A stretch of 64,000 nucleotides of DNA. It comes from Mycolicibacterium sp. P1-18. GTDB lineage: Bacteria > Actinomycetota > Actinomycetes > Mycobacteriales > Mycobacteriaceae. The notes under the pieces were generated by a model, which did no database searches, was not told the origin of the DNA, and saw only the letters and a program-made list of their open reading frames with translations. The stretch's first letter is position 1. Each line of letters opens with the position of its first letter. Shown piece after piece: positions 34,627 to 45,118 of this stretch. The stretch lies in NCBI RefSeq assembly GCF_008329535.1, contig NZ_NPKR01000004.1, positions 434,001-498,000 of the forward strand, given 5' to 3'. The position numbers were made by a program, and so were the translations under genes.

Positions 34627-35349
34627 CAACGGGGAACTCTGCAGCCACGTCTGCGCCTGCCGGGCCACGTCCAGGTCGGCCGCGGCGTCCCGTCCGAGCG
34701 CGGCGTACGTCGCCCGCAGTTCGGGCAGCGCGCCGGTCACGTGCCCGACCAGGGCGTCGTCGCCGTCGGCTGGCAGCGCCGAGAACCTCTGGTGAGCCGC
34801 GCGGGCCTGGACGGCCGCCGACAGCCCGGCGTCCTCGGCAGGCGGTGTCTGCACCCCGCGCACCAGCGCGGTCAGCGCCTGACGCGCGCGGTGCGCCGTC
34901 GACCTGGCCACCCTCAGCGCGCTCGCGGCGCCCTCCTCCGCGGCCAGCGCCGCGCGTGTCCGCACCACCCAGTCGTCGTCGAGTGTGCTCGCCGCGCACA
35001 CCGGACACGGCTGCGTCCCGTGCCGGTCGTGGAACTCCAGGCTGGTCTCCAGGAATTGGATGCGGTCGGCGGAGAGGGCGTCCGCGACGCGCTCCGCGTC
35101 GGCCTGAGCGTCGACCGCCGAACGCAGTGCGGCGCAGGCACCTTCGACCTCCGCGGCATCCGGAACGGTCGAGGCGGCGGCGAGATGGCGTGCAAGCGCG
35201 TCCACCGTGGCGTCGACCCGGCCGACCACGTCGGTCAGCGGGGCGTCCGCGGGTAGGTCGCGCCACGCGGCGGAGATCACCAGCCGCGCGGGGCCGCCGA
35301 TCTCGTCGGCACGCTGGAGAATGTGGTCCCTGAGCGGTTGGTCTGCCAT
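34609..35349 (-). CDS. zinc-hook-like coiled-coil protein, probable fragment of an SMC/AAA-type ATPase
   Basis: The 246-aa product is helical and Ala/Arg/Asp-rich, with LEFHDRHGTQPCPVCAASTL in the middle. The CPVC (Cys115, Cys118) between coiled coils recalls the zinc hook of Rad50/SbcC-type and AAA_13-like ATPases, in which such an FHD-x-HG-x3-CPVC stretch stands between the ATPase halves. No Walker A or signature motif is found. The stop is inside the inverted repeat, so the protein may be truncated, or it may be a stand-alone hook protein. It is convergent with echA3. Confidence 0.6.
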   Translation of the reverse strand: MADQPLRDHILQRADEIGGPARLVISAAWRDLPADAPLTDVVGRVDATVDALARHLAAASTVPDAAEVEGACAALRSAVDAQADAERVADALSADRIQFLETSLEFHDRHGTQPCPVCAASTLDDDWVVRTRAALAAEEGAASALRVARSTAHRARQALTALVRGVQTPPAEDAGLSAAVQARAAHQRFSALPADGDDALVGHVTGALPELRATYAALGRDAAADLDVARQAQTWLQSSPLPREQT

Positions 35350-35371
35350 CGCCTTGGACCCTAGCGACGAT

Positions 35372-35414
35372 CTCGGCCCCGTCACCACAGGGGGGAGGTC
35401 GTGACGGGGCCGAG
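35372..35414. repeat. 14-bp inverted repeat upstream of recC
   Basis: CTCGGCCCCGTCAC (35372-35385) and GTGACGGGGCCGAG (35401-35414) are perfect complements with a 15-nt spacer. They lie just upstream of the hook-like gene start (35349) and about 135 bp before recC. A second small stem is at 35424-35441. The element could be an operator or a transcript hairpin for either gene. Confidence 0.55.
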
Positions 35415-35548
35415 TCATCCGTGGAGCTTGGGGGGAAGCTCCGTCGATTACGTTAGGCGACCATTCTGGGCATTCGCTGGGAGTGGGCGGGTAGGACGGT
35501 AGGAATTCCCGCGGCCTCTGTCGGTGGCGCCCCCTAGGCTGGTGTCAA

Positions 35549-38500
35549 ATGTCGCTTCACCTTCACCGTGCCGAGCGGACCGACCTCCTCGCCGACGGTC
35601 TGGGCGCCCTCCTGAGCCACCCCCTCGACGACCCGTTCGCGACGGAGTTGGTGCTGGTGCCCGCCCGCGGCGTCGAGCGGTGGCTGAGCCAGCGCCTGTC
35701 CCACGTCCTGGGCCGCGGGTCGGGCGCCGACGGTGTGTGCGCCGGCGTCGAGTTCCGGAACCCGCATTCGCTCATCGCCGAGATCACCGGAACCGCCGAG
35801 AACGACCCGTGGTCGCCAGACGCCATGGTGTGGCCGCTGCTCGAGGTCGTCGACGAGAGCCTCGACCAGCCGTGGTGCCGCACCCTCGCGACCCACCTCG
35901 GTCACTTCGCCACCGGCGAGGAGAGGGAGCTGCGCCAAGGCAGGCGCTACTCGGTGGCCCGCCGCATCGCCGGCCTCTTCGCCTCGTACGCCAGACAACG
36001 CCCGCAGCTGCTCGCCGACTGGCGCGACGGATCCGTCGACCTCGACGCCGACCTGCAATGGCAACCCCCGCTGTGGCAGGCGCTCGTCGACCGCGTCGAC
36101 GCCGACCCGCCGCACGTCCGGCATCGCGAAACCGTTGCGCGCCTGCGGTCGTCGGCCTCCGACCTGCCCCCGCGGCTGTCGCTGTTCGGCCACACCAGGC
36201 TGCCCGTCACGGAGATCGAGCTCGTCGGCGCGCTGTCCACCCACCACGACGTGCACTTGTGGCTGCCCCATCCCAGCGACGACCTGTGGCGCGCCCTGAC
36301 CGGTGCGCGTGGTCCGGTTCCCCGCCGCGACGACACCAGCCACCGCTGCGTCCACCACCCGCTGCTGGCCACGCTGGGCAGGGACCTGCGCGAGCTGCAG
36401 CTGATCTTGCCCGCCGAGCTGCACACCGACGAGTACCTGGGCGGCGGTGACCACCCCGACACGTTGCTCGGGTCGCTGCAGTCCGACATCGCCGCCAATG
36501 CCGTTCGGCCGCAGGGGCGTTCCGCCACGTTGGCGGACCGCTCCGTCCAGGTGCACGCCTGCCACGGCCAGGCCCGGCAAGTCGACGTGCTGCGCGAGGT
36601 GCTCCTCGGCCTGCTCGCCGACGACCCGACGCTGGAGCCCCGCGACATCCTGGTGATGTGCCCCGACGTGGAGGCCTACGCACCGCTGATCAACGCCGAC
36701 TTCGGCCTCGGCGACGTTCTGCGTGGTGCCCACCCCGCCCACCAGCTGCGGATGCGACTCGCGGATCGTTCACTGGTGCAGACCAATCCGCTGCTGGGCG
36801 TGGCGTCGCAACTGCTGGCGCTGGCCGGCAGCCGGGTGACCGCCAGCGAGGTGCTCAACCTCGCGCAGTCCGCCCCGGTGCGCGCCCGCTTCGGTTTCAC
36901 CGACGACAACCTCGAGGACATCACCCGCTGGGTGCGGCAGGCCAACGTCCGCTGGGGATTCGACCAGGAGCACCGTCAGCCCTACGGCGTCGACTTCGTC
37001 CACAACACCTGGCGTTTCGGCGTCGACCGGGTGCTCGCCGGCGTGGCCATGTCCGACGACGCCCACGCCTGGGTGGGCGCCACCCTGCCGCTGGACGACG
37101 TCGGCAGCAACCGGGTGGAACTCGCCGGCCAGCTCGCCGAGTTCGTCGACCGGTTGCAGCGCACCGTCGATGCGCTCACCGGCGACCATCCGCTGCAGCA
37201 CTGGCTGCAGGCGTTGTCCGAGGGCATCGAGATGACCACCCGCGTCGACGACGCCGACGCGTGGCAGACCAGCCAGATGCACCGCGAGTTCGGTCGGGTG
37301 CTCGAGGACGCCGGGCCGCGGGCGCACACCGTGATGCGCCTGCCCGACGTCAAGGCGCTGCTGGAGCGTCACCTGGCCGGGCGCCCCACGCGGGCCAACT
37401 TCCGGACCGGCACGCTGACGGTGTGCACTATGGTCCCGATGCGGTCGGTGCCGCACCGGGTGGTCTGCCTCGTCGGCCTCGACGACGGCACGTTCCCCCG
37501 CCAGGGCGTCACCGACGGGGACGACGTGTTGGCCCGCAACCCGCTGACCGGGGAACGCGACACCAGGTCCGAGGACCGGCAACTGCTGCTCGACGCCATC
37601 GGCGCGGCCACCGAGAAGTTGGTGGTCACCTACACCGGTGCCAACGCCAACTCGGGCCAGCCCCGGCCGCCTGCCGTCCCGCTGGCCGAATTGCTCGACG
37701 CCCTGGACGCCACCACGCCGCAGCCCGTACGCGACCGGGTCGTCGTCCATCATCCGTTGCAGCCCTTCGACGTTCGCAACGTAATACCGGGTGCGCTGGT
37801 GCCCGACGTCCCGTTCACGTTCGACTCGACGGTGCTGACCGCCGCCCGGGCCAGTAGCAGCGAGCGCCGCGAGCAGCCGAAGTTCGTCTCCGGTCCGCTG
37901 CCCGCCCAGCCGCACGACGACGTCGCCCTGGCCGATCTGGTCGGCTTCTTCAAGGATCCCGTGAAGGGGTTCTTCCGCGCGCTGGAATACACGTTGCCGT
38001 GGGACGTCGACGGCGTGGCCGACGAGATCTCGGTCGACATCGACGCGCTGGAGCAGTGGGCCGTCGGCGACCGGATGCTCACCGACATGCTGCGCGGCAT
38101 GAGCCCCGACGACGCGCGGCAGGCCGAGTGGCGCCGCGGCACCCTGCCGCCCGGGCAGCTCGGGTGGCGCAAGGCCGGTGAACTGCGCGAGCAGGCGACC
38201 ACACTCGCCGCCACCGCGCTGGCGTACCGCAAGTCCGACGCCGACGCCTACGACGTGGACGTCGACCTCGGTGCCGGCCGCCGGTTGACGGGCACCGTGT
38301 CACCGGTGTTCGACGACCACCTGGTCTCGGTCACCTACTCCAAGCTCGACGGCAAGCACCTGCTCGCGTCGTGGATTCCGTTGCTGGCGTTGTTCGCCCA
38401 GCATCCGGACCGGGATTGGTCGGCGATCTGCATCGGCCGGGCGCGGCGCGGGACCCGTCCCGCCGAGCGCGCCCTGGGTCAGCCGCGACAGCCGGCCGTG

Positions 38501-38827
38501 GACGTCCTCGGCGATCTGGTGAGGATCTACGACGCCGGCCGCCGCCAGCCGCTGCCCCTGCCCGTGAAGACGTCGTACGCGTGGGCGGCCGCCCGCCACG
38601 AGGGTGGCGACCCCGAGCGCGAGGCGTCGTTCAAGTGGAAGTCGGGCAACTATCCCGGCGAGGACCAGGACCCCGCCCAGGTTCGGGCGTGGGGGCAGAA
38701 CGCCTGGCTGTCGGCCCTCATGCAGCCGCTGCTCCCCGGCGAGGAGGTCGACGGCGAGACACATCGACTGGGCGCCTACGCCGCCCGGCTGTGGCTGCCG
38801 ATGCTGCGTGCGGAGGTCACCCTCTGA
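35549..38827 (+). CDS. recC: exodeoxyribonuclease V gamma subunit RecC
   Basis: 1092 aa, the usual length. It starts MSLHLHRAERTDLLADGLGA and shows RecC features: VPARGVERWLSQRLSHVLG, VHACHGQARQVDVLREVLLG, PMRSVPHRVVCLVGLDDGTFPR. RecC has an inactive helicase fold and holds RecB and RecD; in mycobacteria RecBCD serves mainly single-strand annealing, with AdnAB doing end resection for homologous recombination. Its stop overlaps the recB start (TGATG). Confidence 0.96.
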   Translation: MSLHLHRAERTDLLADGLGALLSHPLDDPFATELVLVPARGVERWLSQRLSHVLGRGSGADGVCAGVEFRNPHSLIAEITGTAENDPWSPDAMVWPLLEVVDESLDQPWCRTLATHLGHFATGEERELRQGRRYSVARRIAGLFASYARQRPQLLADWRDGSVDLDADLQWQPPLWQALVDRVDADPPHVRHRETVARLRSSASDLPPRLSLFGHTRLPVTEIELVGALSTHHDVHLWLPHPSDDLWRALTGARGPVPRRDDTSHRCVHHPLLATLGRDLRELQLILPAELHTDEYLGGGDHPDTLLGSLQSDIAANAVRPQGRSATLADRSVQVHACHGQARQVDVLREVLLGLLADDPTLEPRDILVMCPDVEAYAPLINADFGLGDVLRGAHPAHQLRMRLADRSLVQTNPLLGVASQLLALAGSRVTASEVLNLAQSAPVRARFGFTDDNLEDITRWVRQANVRWGFDQEHRQPYGVDFVHNTWRFGVDRVLAGVAMSDDAHAWVGATLPLDDVGSNRVELAGQLAEFVDRLQRTVDALTGDHPLQHWLQALSEGIEMTTRVDDADAWQTSQMHREFGRVLEDAGPRAHTVMRLPDVKALLERHLAGRPTRANFRTGTLTVCTMVPMRSVPHRVVCLVGLDDGTFPRQGVTDGDDVLARNPLTGERDTRSEDRQLLLDAIGAATEKLVVTYTGANANSGQPRPPAVPLAELLDALDATTPQPVRDRVVVHHPLQPFDVRNVIPGALVPDVPFTFDSTVLTAARASSSERREQPKFVSGPLPAQPHDDVALADLVGFFKDPVKGFFRALEYTLPWDVDGVADEISVDIDALEQWAVGDRMLTDMLRGMSPDDARQAEWRRGTLPPGQLGWRKAGELREQATTLAATALAYRKSDADAYDVDVDLGAGRRLTGTVSPVFDDHLVSVTYSKLDGKHLLASWIPLLALFAQHPDRDWSAICIGRARRGTRPAERALGQPRQPAVDVLGDLVRIYDAGRRQPLPLPVKTSYAWAAARHEGGDPEREASFKWKSGNYPGEDQDPAQVRAWGQNAWLSALMQPLLPGEEVDGETHRLGAYAARLWLPMLRAEVTL

Positions 38828-41800
38828 TGGACCGCTTCGACCTGCTGGGCGACCTGCCCGCCGCCGCCACCACGACCGTGCTCGAAGCCAGTGCCGGCAC
38901 GGGCAAGACGTTCGCCCTCGCCGGGCTGGTCACCCGCTACGTCGCCGACGGCGTGGCGACGCTCGACCAGATGCTGCTCATCACCTTCGGCCGGGCGGCC
39001 AGCCAGGAGCTCCGCGATCGCGTCCGGCGCCAGATCACCGACGCCGCAACGGCCTTCGACGACCCGTCGACCGTCGGCGACAACGAGCTGGTGGCCTATC
39101 TGCTGACGGGCACCGACGCCGAGCGCACGGCCCGCCGACAGCGCCTGCGCGACGCGTTGGCCGACTTCGACGCCGCGACGATCGCCACCACCCACCAGTT
39201 CTGCCAACTGGTGCTCAAGTCTCTCGGCGTCGCCGGCGACTCCGACGGCCGGGTGACCCTGGTGGAGAGCCTGACCGACCTGGTCACCGAGGTCGTCGAC
39301 GACCTCTACCTGGCGCACTTCGGTCAGCAGCGCGACGACCCCGCGCTCTCCTACCCCGACGCGCTCAAGCTCGCGCGCGAGGTGGTCAACAACCCGGCCA
39401 CCGAGTTGCGTCCCGTCGACCCGCCCCCGGAGTCCCGGGCCGCGGTGTGCGTCTCCTTCGCCAATCACGTTCTGGCCGAACTGGAGACGCGCAAGCGCCG
39501 CCAGGGCATCCTGGGCTACGACGACCTGCTGACCCGGCTCGCCGAGGCCCTCGACGCGCCGGACTCCCCCGCGCGCCTGCGCATGCACCGACGCTGGCCG
39601 ATCGTGATGGTCGACGAGTTCCAGGACACCGACCCCGTGCAGTGGCAGGTGATCGACCGCGCCTTCAGCGGCCGGTCGACCGTCGTCCTCATCGGCGATC
39701 CCAAGCAGGCGATCTACGCCTTCCGCGGCGGCGACATCGTCACCTACCTGAATGCCGCCGAGACCGCGGGCGCCAAGAAGACCCTGGGCACCAACTGGCG
39801 CAGCGACAGTGCGCTGGTCGACAGGTTGCAGGCCGTGCTGCGCGGCGCCGAACTCGGCGATCCCGCAATCGTCGTGCACGACGTCGACGCCGCCAACAAG
39901 GGCTGCCGGTTGGTCGGCGCACCCAACGTCGAGCCGTTCCGGCTACGCGTCGTGCAGCGAACCACGTTCGGGCGCCGCGGAACTCAGAACGTGTCGATCA
40001 ACGACCTGCGCCAGCACATCGGCCGGGACCTGGCCAACGACATCGGCGCCCTGCTCGCCGGCGGCACGACGTTCGACGGCCGGCCGCTGCAGGCCGGTGA
40101 CGTCGCGATCATCGTCGAGACGCACAAGGACGCCCGGGTGTGCCAGCAGGCCCTGGGTCGGGCGGGGGTGCCTGCGGTGTACACCGGCGACTCCGACATC
40201 TTCGCCTCGCAGGCCGCCGACGACTGGCTCGCGCTGCTGGAGGCCTTCGACCAGCCGCACCGCGCCGGCGTGGTGCGCGCCGCGGCGGCGACGATGTTCT
40301 TCGGCAAGACGGCCGAGGACCTGGTGAGCGGCGGCGACGAGTTGACCGACGAGATCGCGGAGACGTTGCGGGAGTGGGCCGGTCACGCCCGCGAGCGCGG
40401 CGTTGCGGCGATCTTCGAGGCCGCGCAGCTGCGCGGCATGCTCCACCGCGTGCTGTCGTGGCGTGACGGCGAGCGGCACATGACCGACCTGGCGCACATG
40501 ACCCAGCTGCTGCAGGACGTCGCGCACCGGGAGCACCACTCGCTGCCCGCCCTGCGCGACTGGTTGCGCACCGAGCGCGACGACCGCGGCGGGACGGCCG
40601 AACGCAACCGCCGGCTCGACAGCGACGCCGCGGCCGTGCAGATCATGACGGTGTGGGTGAGCAAGGGGCTGCAGTACCCAATCGTGTACCTGCCGTTCGC
40701 GTTCAACCGCTGGGTGCCCGAGCGCGACCTGATCCTGTTCCACGACGGTCCCACCCGCTGCCTGCACATCGGCGGCAAGGAGAGCCCCGACTACCGCGAC
40801 GTCGAGCGGTTGGGCCGCGAGGAGTCCGCCGGGGACGACAGCCGGCTGACCTACGTGGCGATGACCCGCGCGCAGTCCCAGGTGGTCGCGTGGTGGGCGC
40901 CCGCCAACGACGAGCCCAACGGCGGCCTGTCGCGGCTGCTCCGCGGCAGGCAGCCCGGCGAGCCGGTGGTGCCCAACCGGTGCGTGCCCAGCAAGATCAC
41001 CGACGACGACGCCCTCGCGCGGCTGCGGCAGTGGGAGGCCGTCGGCGGACCCGTGCTGGAGGAGTCGGTGCTCGTGCCGGCGCCGCGCCCGCCCGCCGAT
41101 CCCGCGCCGACGGGCCTGGACGCCAGGCACTTTCACCGGTCGATCGACACGACGTGGCGTCGCACGTCCTACTCGGGGCTGATTCGGGCGGCCGAGACCT
41201 CCGGCGTCACCAGCGAGCCCGAGGTCGTCGCGCTCGACGACGAGGTCGGCGATCTTCCGCTGCTGCAGCCCTCGACCGGACCCGCGCTGTCGTCGCCGAT
41301 GGCCGACCTGCCCAAGGGCGCCACGTTCGGCACGCTGATGCACGCGGTGCTGGAGACCGCCGATCCATTCGCCGCCGACCTGGCCGCCGAGCTCGAGGCG
41401 CAGATCGTCGAGCACTCGGTGTGGTGGCCGGTGGACGCGCCTGCCAGCGACCTCGCCGCGGCGCTGGTGCCGATGCACGACACCCCGCTCGGCCCGCTGG
41501 CCGGAAACCTGACATTGCGCCAGATCGGTCTGCGAGACCGGTTGCGGGAGTTGGACTTCGAGTTCCCACTCGCCGGCGGCGACCTGCGCGCCACGGCGCC
41601 CAGGATCCAGCTGCGCGACGTCGGCCGCCTGCTCGCCGAGCACCTGCCCGCCGACGACCCGCTGGCGAACTACGCCGAACGGTTGACCGGCGACGCCCTC
41701 GGCAACCAGACGTTGCGCGGCTACCTCAACGGTTCGGTCGACGCGGTGCTGCGCATCCCGTCCGGCGACGGCCACCGCTACGTGGTGGTCGACTACAAGT

Positions 41801-42126
41801 CGAACTGGCTGGGCGACGGCGACGGCGGGCTGACGTCGGCGGACTACGAACGTGGCCGCTTGGTCGAGGCGATGCTGCACTCGGACTACCCGCTGCAGGC
41901 CCTGCTGTACAGCGTGGTGCTGCACCGGTTCCTGCGGTGGCGACAGCCCGGTTACTCGCCCGAGGTACACCTGGGTGGCGTGCTGTACCTGTTCGTCCGC
42001 GGCATGTGCGGCGCCGACACCCCGGTCGCCGACGGGCATCCGGCGGGCGTCTTCGACTGGCACCCGCCTGCGGCGCTCGTCGTCGCCATGTCGGAGTTAC
42101 TCGACGCCGGGAGGGTGGCAGCGTGA
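38827..42126 (+). CDS. recB: exodeoxyribonuclease V beta subunit RecB (helicase-nuclease)
   Basis: 1099 aa, starting MDRFDLLGDLPAAATTTVLE. Motif I is ASAGTGKTFALAGL, motif II VMVDEFQDTDP, motif III/IV GDPKQAIYAFRGGD, and motif VI is RLTYVAMTRAQSQV. The C-terminal nuclease motif is VVVDYKSNWLG, so the 3'-5' helicase and nuclease both look intact. The frame is open upstream into recC, but the overlapping ATG is the family start. recC-recB-recD overlap by 1 and 4 nt and form one operon. Confidence 0.97.
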   Translation: MDRFDLLGDLPAAATTTVLEASAGTGKTFALAGLVTRYVADGVATLDQMLLITFGRAASQELRDRVRRQITDAATAFDDPSTVGDNELVAYLLTGTDAERTARRQRLRDALADFDAATIATTHQFCQLVLKSLGVAGDSDGRVTLVESLTDLVTEVVDDLYLAHFGQQRDDPALSYPDALKLAREVVNNPATELRPVDPPPESRAAVCVSFANHVLAELETRKRRQGILGYDDLLTRLAEALDAPDSPARLRMHRRWPIVMVDEFQDTDPVQWQVIDRAFSGRSTVVLIGDPKQAIYAFRGGDIVTYLNAAETAGAKKTLGTNWRSDSALVDRLQAVLRGAELGDPAIVVHDVDAANKGCRLVGAPNVEPFRLRVVQRTTFGRRGTQNVSINDLRQHIGRDLANDIGALLAGGTTFDGRPLQAGDVAIIVETHKDARVCQQALGRAGVPAVYTGDSDIFASQAADDWLALLEAFDQPHRAGVVRAAAATMFFGKTAEDLVSGGDELTDEIAETLREWAGHARERGVAAIFEAAQLRGMLHRVLSWRDGERHMTDLAHMTQLLQDVAHREHHSLPALRDWLRTERDDRGGTAERNRRLDSDAAAVQIMTVWVSKGLQYPIVYLPFAFNRWVPERDLILFHDGPTRCLHIGGKESPDYRDVERLGREESAGDDSRLTYVAMTRAQSQVVAWWAPANDEPNGGLSRLLRGRQPGEPVVPNRCVPSKITDDDALARLRQWEAVGGPVLEESVLVPAPRPPADPAPTGLDARHFHRSIDTTWRRTSYSGLIRAAETSGVTSEPEVVALDDEVGDLPLLQPSTGPALSSPMADLPKGATFGTLMHAVLETADPFAADLAAELEAQIVEHSVWWPVDAPASDLAAALVPMHDTPLGPLAGNLTLRQIGLRDRLRELDFEFPLAGGDLRATAPRIQLRDVGRLLAEHLPADDPLANYAERLTGDALGNQTLRGYLNGSVDAVLRIPSGDGHRYVVVDYKSNWLGDGDGGLTSADYERGRLVEAMLHSDYPLQALLYSVVLHRFLRWRQPGYSPEVHLGGVLYLFVRGMCGADTPVADGHPAGVFDWHPPAALVVAMSELLDAGRVAA

Positions 42127-43859
42127 CGTCCGTCGAACCGGTCGACACCGCGAACTGGCGGCGGGCCGTCGGCGCCACCGGACTGCTGGCGGCGTTCAAC
42201 GACGCGGCGGTGGTCGACGCCGCCGACGTGCTCGTCGCGCAGCGGCTCAGCGCCCTGGCCAAGGAGGACGACGAGCGCGTGATGCTCGCCCTGGCCCTGG
42301 TGGTGCGGGGGCTGCGCGCCGGCTCGGTATGCCTGGACCTGCGGTTGGTCGAGACCCAGGTCGACGTCGCCGACTTGCCGTGGCCGGCGGTCGAGGAGTG
42401 GTTGGCGGCCGTCTGGGCGAGCCCGCTGCTGGAGGCGCCGCACGTGCTGCGGCGCCAGGAACACCTGCTGTACCTCGACCGGTACTGGCGGGAGGAGGTA
42501 CAGGTCGCCGACGACCTGCGCGCCATGGTGTCACGCGGCGCGACGACGTCGACCGCCGACGTGGAGCGCCTGTTCCCGGCCGGTTACGAGGAGCAGCGCG
42601 AAGCCGCGGAAATCGCTCTCTCGCAACGGGTCACGGTCCTCACCGGCGGCCCCGGCACCGGCAAGACCACCACGGTCGCGCGCCTGCTGGCCCTGTTCGC
42701 CGGGCAGGCCGCGACGGGCGCGCGGCTGCGCATTGCCCTGGCCGCGCCCACGGGCAAGGCGGCGGCCCGCCTTCAGCAGGCGGTCCGCCAAGAGATCGAC
42801 GCACTGGACCTCGTCGACCAGCGGCGGCTCTCCGGGTTGCAGGCCACCACGCTGCACCGCCTGCTCGGCAGCCGGCCCGACAGTTCGTCGCGCTTCCGCC
42901 ACCACCGCGGCAACCGACTGCCGCACGACGTCATCGTGGTCGACGAGACGTCGATGGTGTCGCTGACGATGATGGCGCGGCTGCTGGAGGCCGTGCGCCC
43001 GCAGTCACGGCTGCTGCTCGTCGGGGATCCGGACCAGTTGGCCTCGGTCGACGCCGGGGCCGTGCTGGCCGACCTGGTCGACGGGCTGGGCGCGGACACG
43101 GGCTCACCGGTCGTCGCGCTGCGCACGTCGCATCGCTTCGGTGAGTCGATCGGCGCGTTGGCCTCGGCGATCCGCGACGGCGACGCCGACGCGGCGATCG
43201 CGGTGCTGGAGGCCGGCGGCGAGCACGTCGAATGGCTGGTCGACGACGACCCGGCCGCCGCGCTGCGCACAGTGCTTCTGCCACAGGCGCTTGCGTTGCG
43301 ACAGGCCGCGATCCTCGGGGACGCCCGGACCGCCTTGGAGACGCTCGACGAGCACCGCCTGCTGTGCGCGCATCGCCGCGGACCCCACGGCGTGCAGCAC
43401 TGGAACCGTCAGGTCGAGCGGTGGCTCACCGAGTCGACGGGCGAGCCGATCTGGACGGACTGGTACGCGGGCAGACCGGTGCTGGTGACGGCCAACGACT
43501 ACGGGCTGAGCCTGTACAACGGGGACACCGGGGTGACGGTGAACGGGCCCGACGGGCTGCGGGCCGCGATCGCCGGGGGCGGTGAACCGCGTGCCTTCGC
43601 CACGAGCCGGCTGCCCGACCTGGAGACCATGTACGCCATGACGATTCACAAGAGTCAGGGCTCGCAGGCCGCAGAGGTGACGGTCCTGATGCCGCCCGTC
43701 GACTCGCGGTTGTTGACCCGGGAGCTGTTCTACACCGCGGTCACCCGGGCCAAGTCGAAGGTGCGGGTGGTGGGCTCCGCCGACGAGGTGCGGGCGGCGA
43801 TCGTCAAGCGCGCGGTCCGCGCGACCGGACTGGCTCTGCGGCTGCGGGATTCGAGCTAG
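42123..43859 (+). CDS. recD: exodeoxyribonuclease V alpha subunit RecD
   Basis: 578 aa from the GTG that overlaps the recB stop (GTGA). Walker A is LTGGPGTGKTTTVARL, motif Ia is AAPTGKAAARLQQA, motif II VVDETSMVSL, motif III LLVGDPDQLASVD, and the C-terminal motifs YAMTIHKSQGSQA and LFYTAVTRAKSKV complete the 5'-3' SF1B helicase. The stop overlaps by 4 nt that of the convergent FAD monooxygenase. Confidence 0.96.
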   Translation: MTSVEPVDTANWRRAVGATGLLAAFNDAAVVDAADVLVAQRLSALAKEDDERVMLALALVVRGLRAGSVCLDLRLVETQVDVADLPWPAVEEWLAAVWASPLLEAPHVLRRQEHLLYLDRYWREEVQVADDLRAMVSRGATTSTADVERLFPAGYEEQREAAEIALSQRVTVLTGGPGTGKTTTVARLLALFAGQAATGARLRIALAAPTGKAAARLQQAVRQEIDALDLVDQRRLSGLQATTLHRLLGSRPDSSSRFRHHRGNRLPHDVIVVDETSMVSLTMMARLLEAVRPQSRLLLVGDPDQLASVDAGAVLADLVDGLGADTGSPVVALRTSHRFGESIGALASAIRDGDADAAIAVLEAGGEHVEWLVDDDPAAALRTVLLPQALALRQAAILGDARTALETLDEHRLLCAHRRGPHGVQHWNRQVERWLTESTGEPIWTDWYAGRPVLVTANDYGLSLYNGDTGVTVNGPDGLRAAIAGGGEPRAFATSRLPDLETMYAMTIHKSQGSQAAEVTVLMPPVDSRLLTRELFYTAVTRAKSKVRVVGSADEVRAAIVKRAVRATGLALRLRDSS

Positions 43860-45084
43860 GCCGCCGACGTGCTGGCGACGCGCAGGTCGTGCTCGGCCAG
43901 CGCGAGGTCGGTGGCCGCGGTCCGCACCTTGGTCTGCAGCAGGTGCGCCAGGCCCAGCCGCTGCAGCCACGGAACAGTCAGGAGCGTGGCGTTGCGACGC
44001 AGCAGCTGGCCGGGGGTCCGCGAGATCACCGACGAGTCGGTGCGCAGCGCGAGGTTCTGGTTCTTCTCCACGTACGTGCGCAGCCGGCGTTCGTAGGCCG
44101 CGAACGCCGCCTCGGGCCGGTCGTCGCGGACCAGTTCACCGGCCAGCACGTAGGCGCCGGCGATCGCGATGCTGGTGCCCTGCCCCGACAGGAACGCCGG
44201 TGCGTAGGCGGCGTCGCCGACCAGGGCCACCCGACCCGAGCTCCAACGGTCCATCCGGACCTGGCTGACGGTGTCGAAGTAGAGGTCCTCGGCGCCGGCC
44301 AACGTGTCGAGCACCTCGCGGGTGCGCCAGCGGTCCCGGCGAAGGCGCCGCGCACCGCGGTGACGACGGCGTCGGCGTCGTGCCGGTCGACGGTGCCGGG
44401 CGCGGGATGGACGAAGGCCAGGAACGCCCGGGCCGGGCTGCCGTCGGCGGGTCGCTCGACCATCGCGGTGCGGCCCGGATGCGAGTACATGAATCCCGTT
44501 CCCGGCGCGAACGTCTCGCCAGGCAGGTCCCAGATGGCCGCGTACGGTCCCAGGTGCCGGACGAATTGGGACTCGTCGCCGAAGGTGAGGCGGCGGACGT
44601 TGGAGTGGATGCCGTCGGCGCCGACGACCACGTCGACGGTCTGGGGCGGGCGGTGCCGGAAGGTGACGTCGACCCCGCGGTCGGTCTGGGTCAGGCTCTC
44701 GATCGAGTCGTCGAAGACGTAGGTCACCCGCTCGCGGGTCGCGGCGAACAACACCTCGCTCAGTGCACCACGGGTGATCTCCACGTCACCCGCCGCGGCG
44801 CTGTTGAGCAGCGTGCCGAAGTCGAGGGTGCAGAGGCGGCGTCCGCCGGGGGTGAGCAGCCCAACCGGCACGTGGTGGTAGTTCCGCGCGACGATCTGCT
44901 CGTGCAGTCCCATCCGGCGGACGACGTCGACCGCGGTGCCGCGGACGTCCACCGGGTAGCCGCTCGTGCGCAGGCGTTCGGCGCGTTCGACGACCGTGAC
45001 GTCCCAGCCGGCGTCGGCCAGCCAGTAGGCGAGAGCGGGTCCGGCGATGCTCGCGCCGGAGATCAGGGCGCTACGTGTGGTCAT
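43856..45084 (-). pseudogene. FAD-dependent monooxygenase broken by a one-base frameshift
   Basis: The first frame (45084-44338) gives residues 1-~250 of a PHBH-type monooxygenase: ALISGASIAGPALAYWLADA (FAD GxGxxG-like), VVGADGIHSNVRRL. The second frame (44334-43856) supplies the rest: REVLDTLAGAEDLYFDT, RVALVGDAAYAPAFLSGQGT. They join naturally if one base is added in the GGG run at 44335-44337, reading GAFAGDRWRTREVL. So a single deletion, or a sequencing error, has split the gene. Divergent from a TetR regulator that probably controls it. Confidence 0.85.
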
Positions 45085-45118
45085 GGAGGTCCTCCGCGCT
45101 TTAGCTACATCAGTGTCG

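Noticed and set aside
39943..42063. 706-codon minus-strand open frame
   Set aside because: Antisense shadow of recB; no domain.
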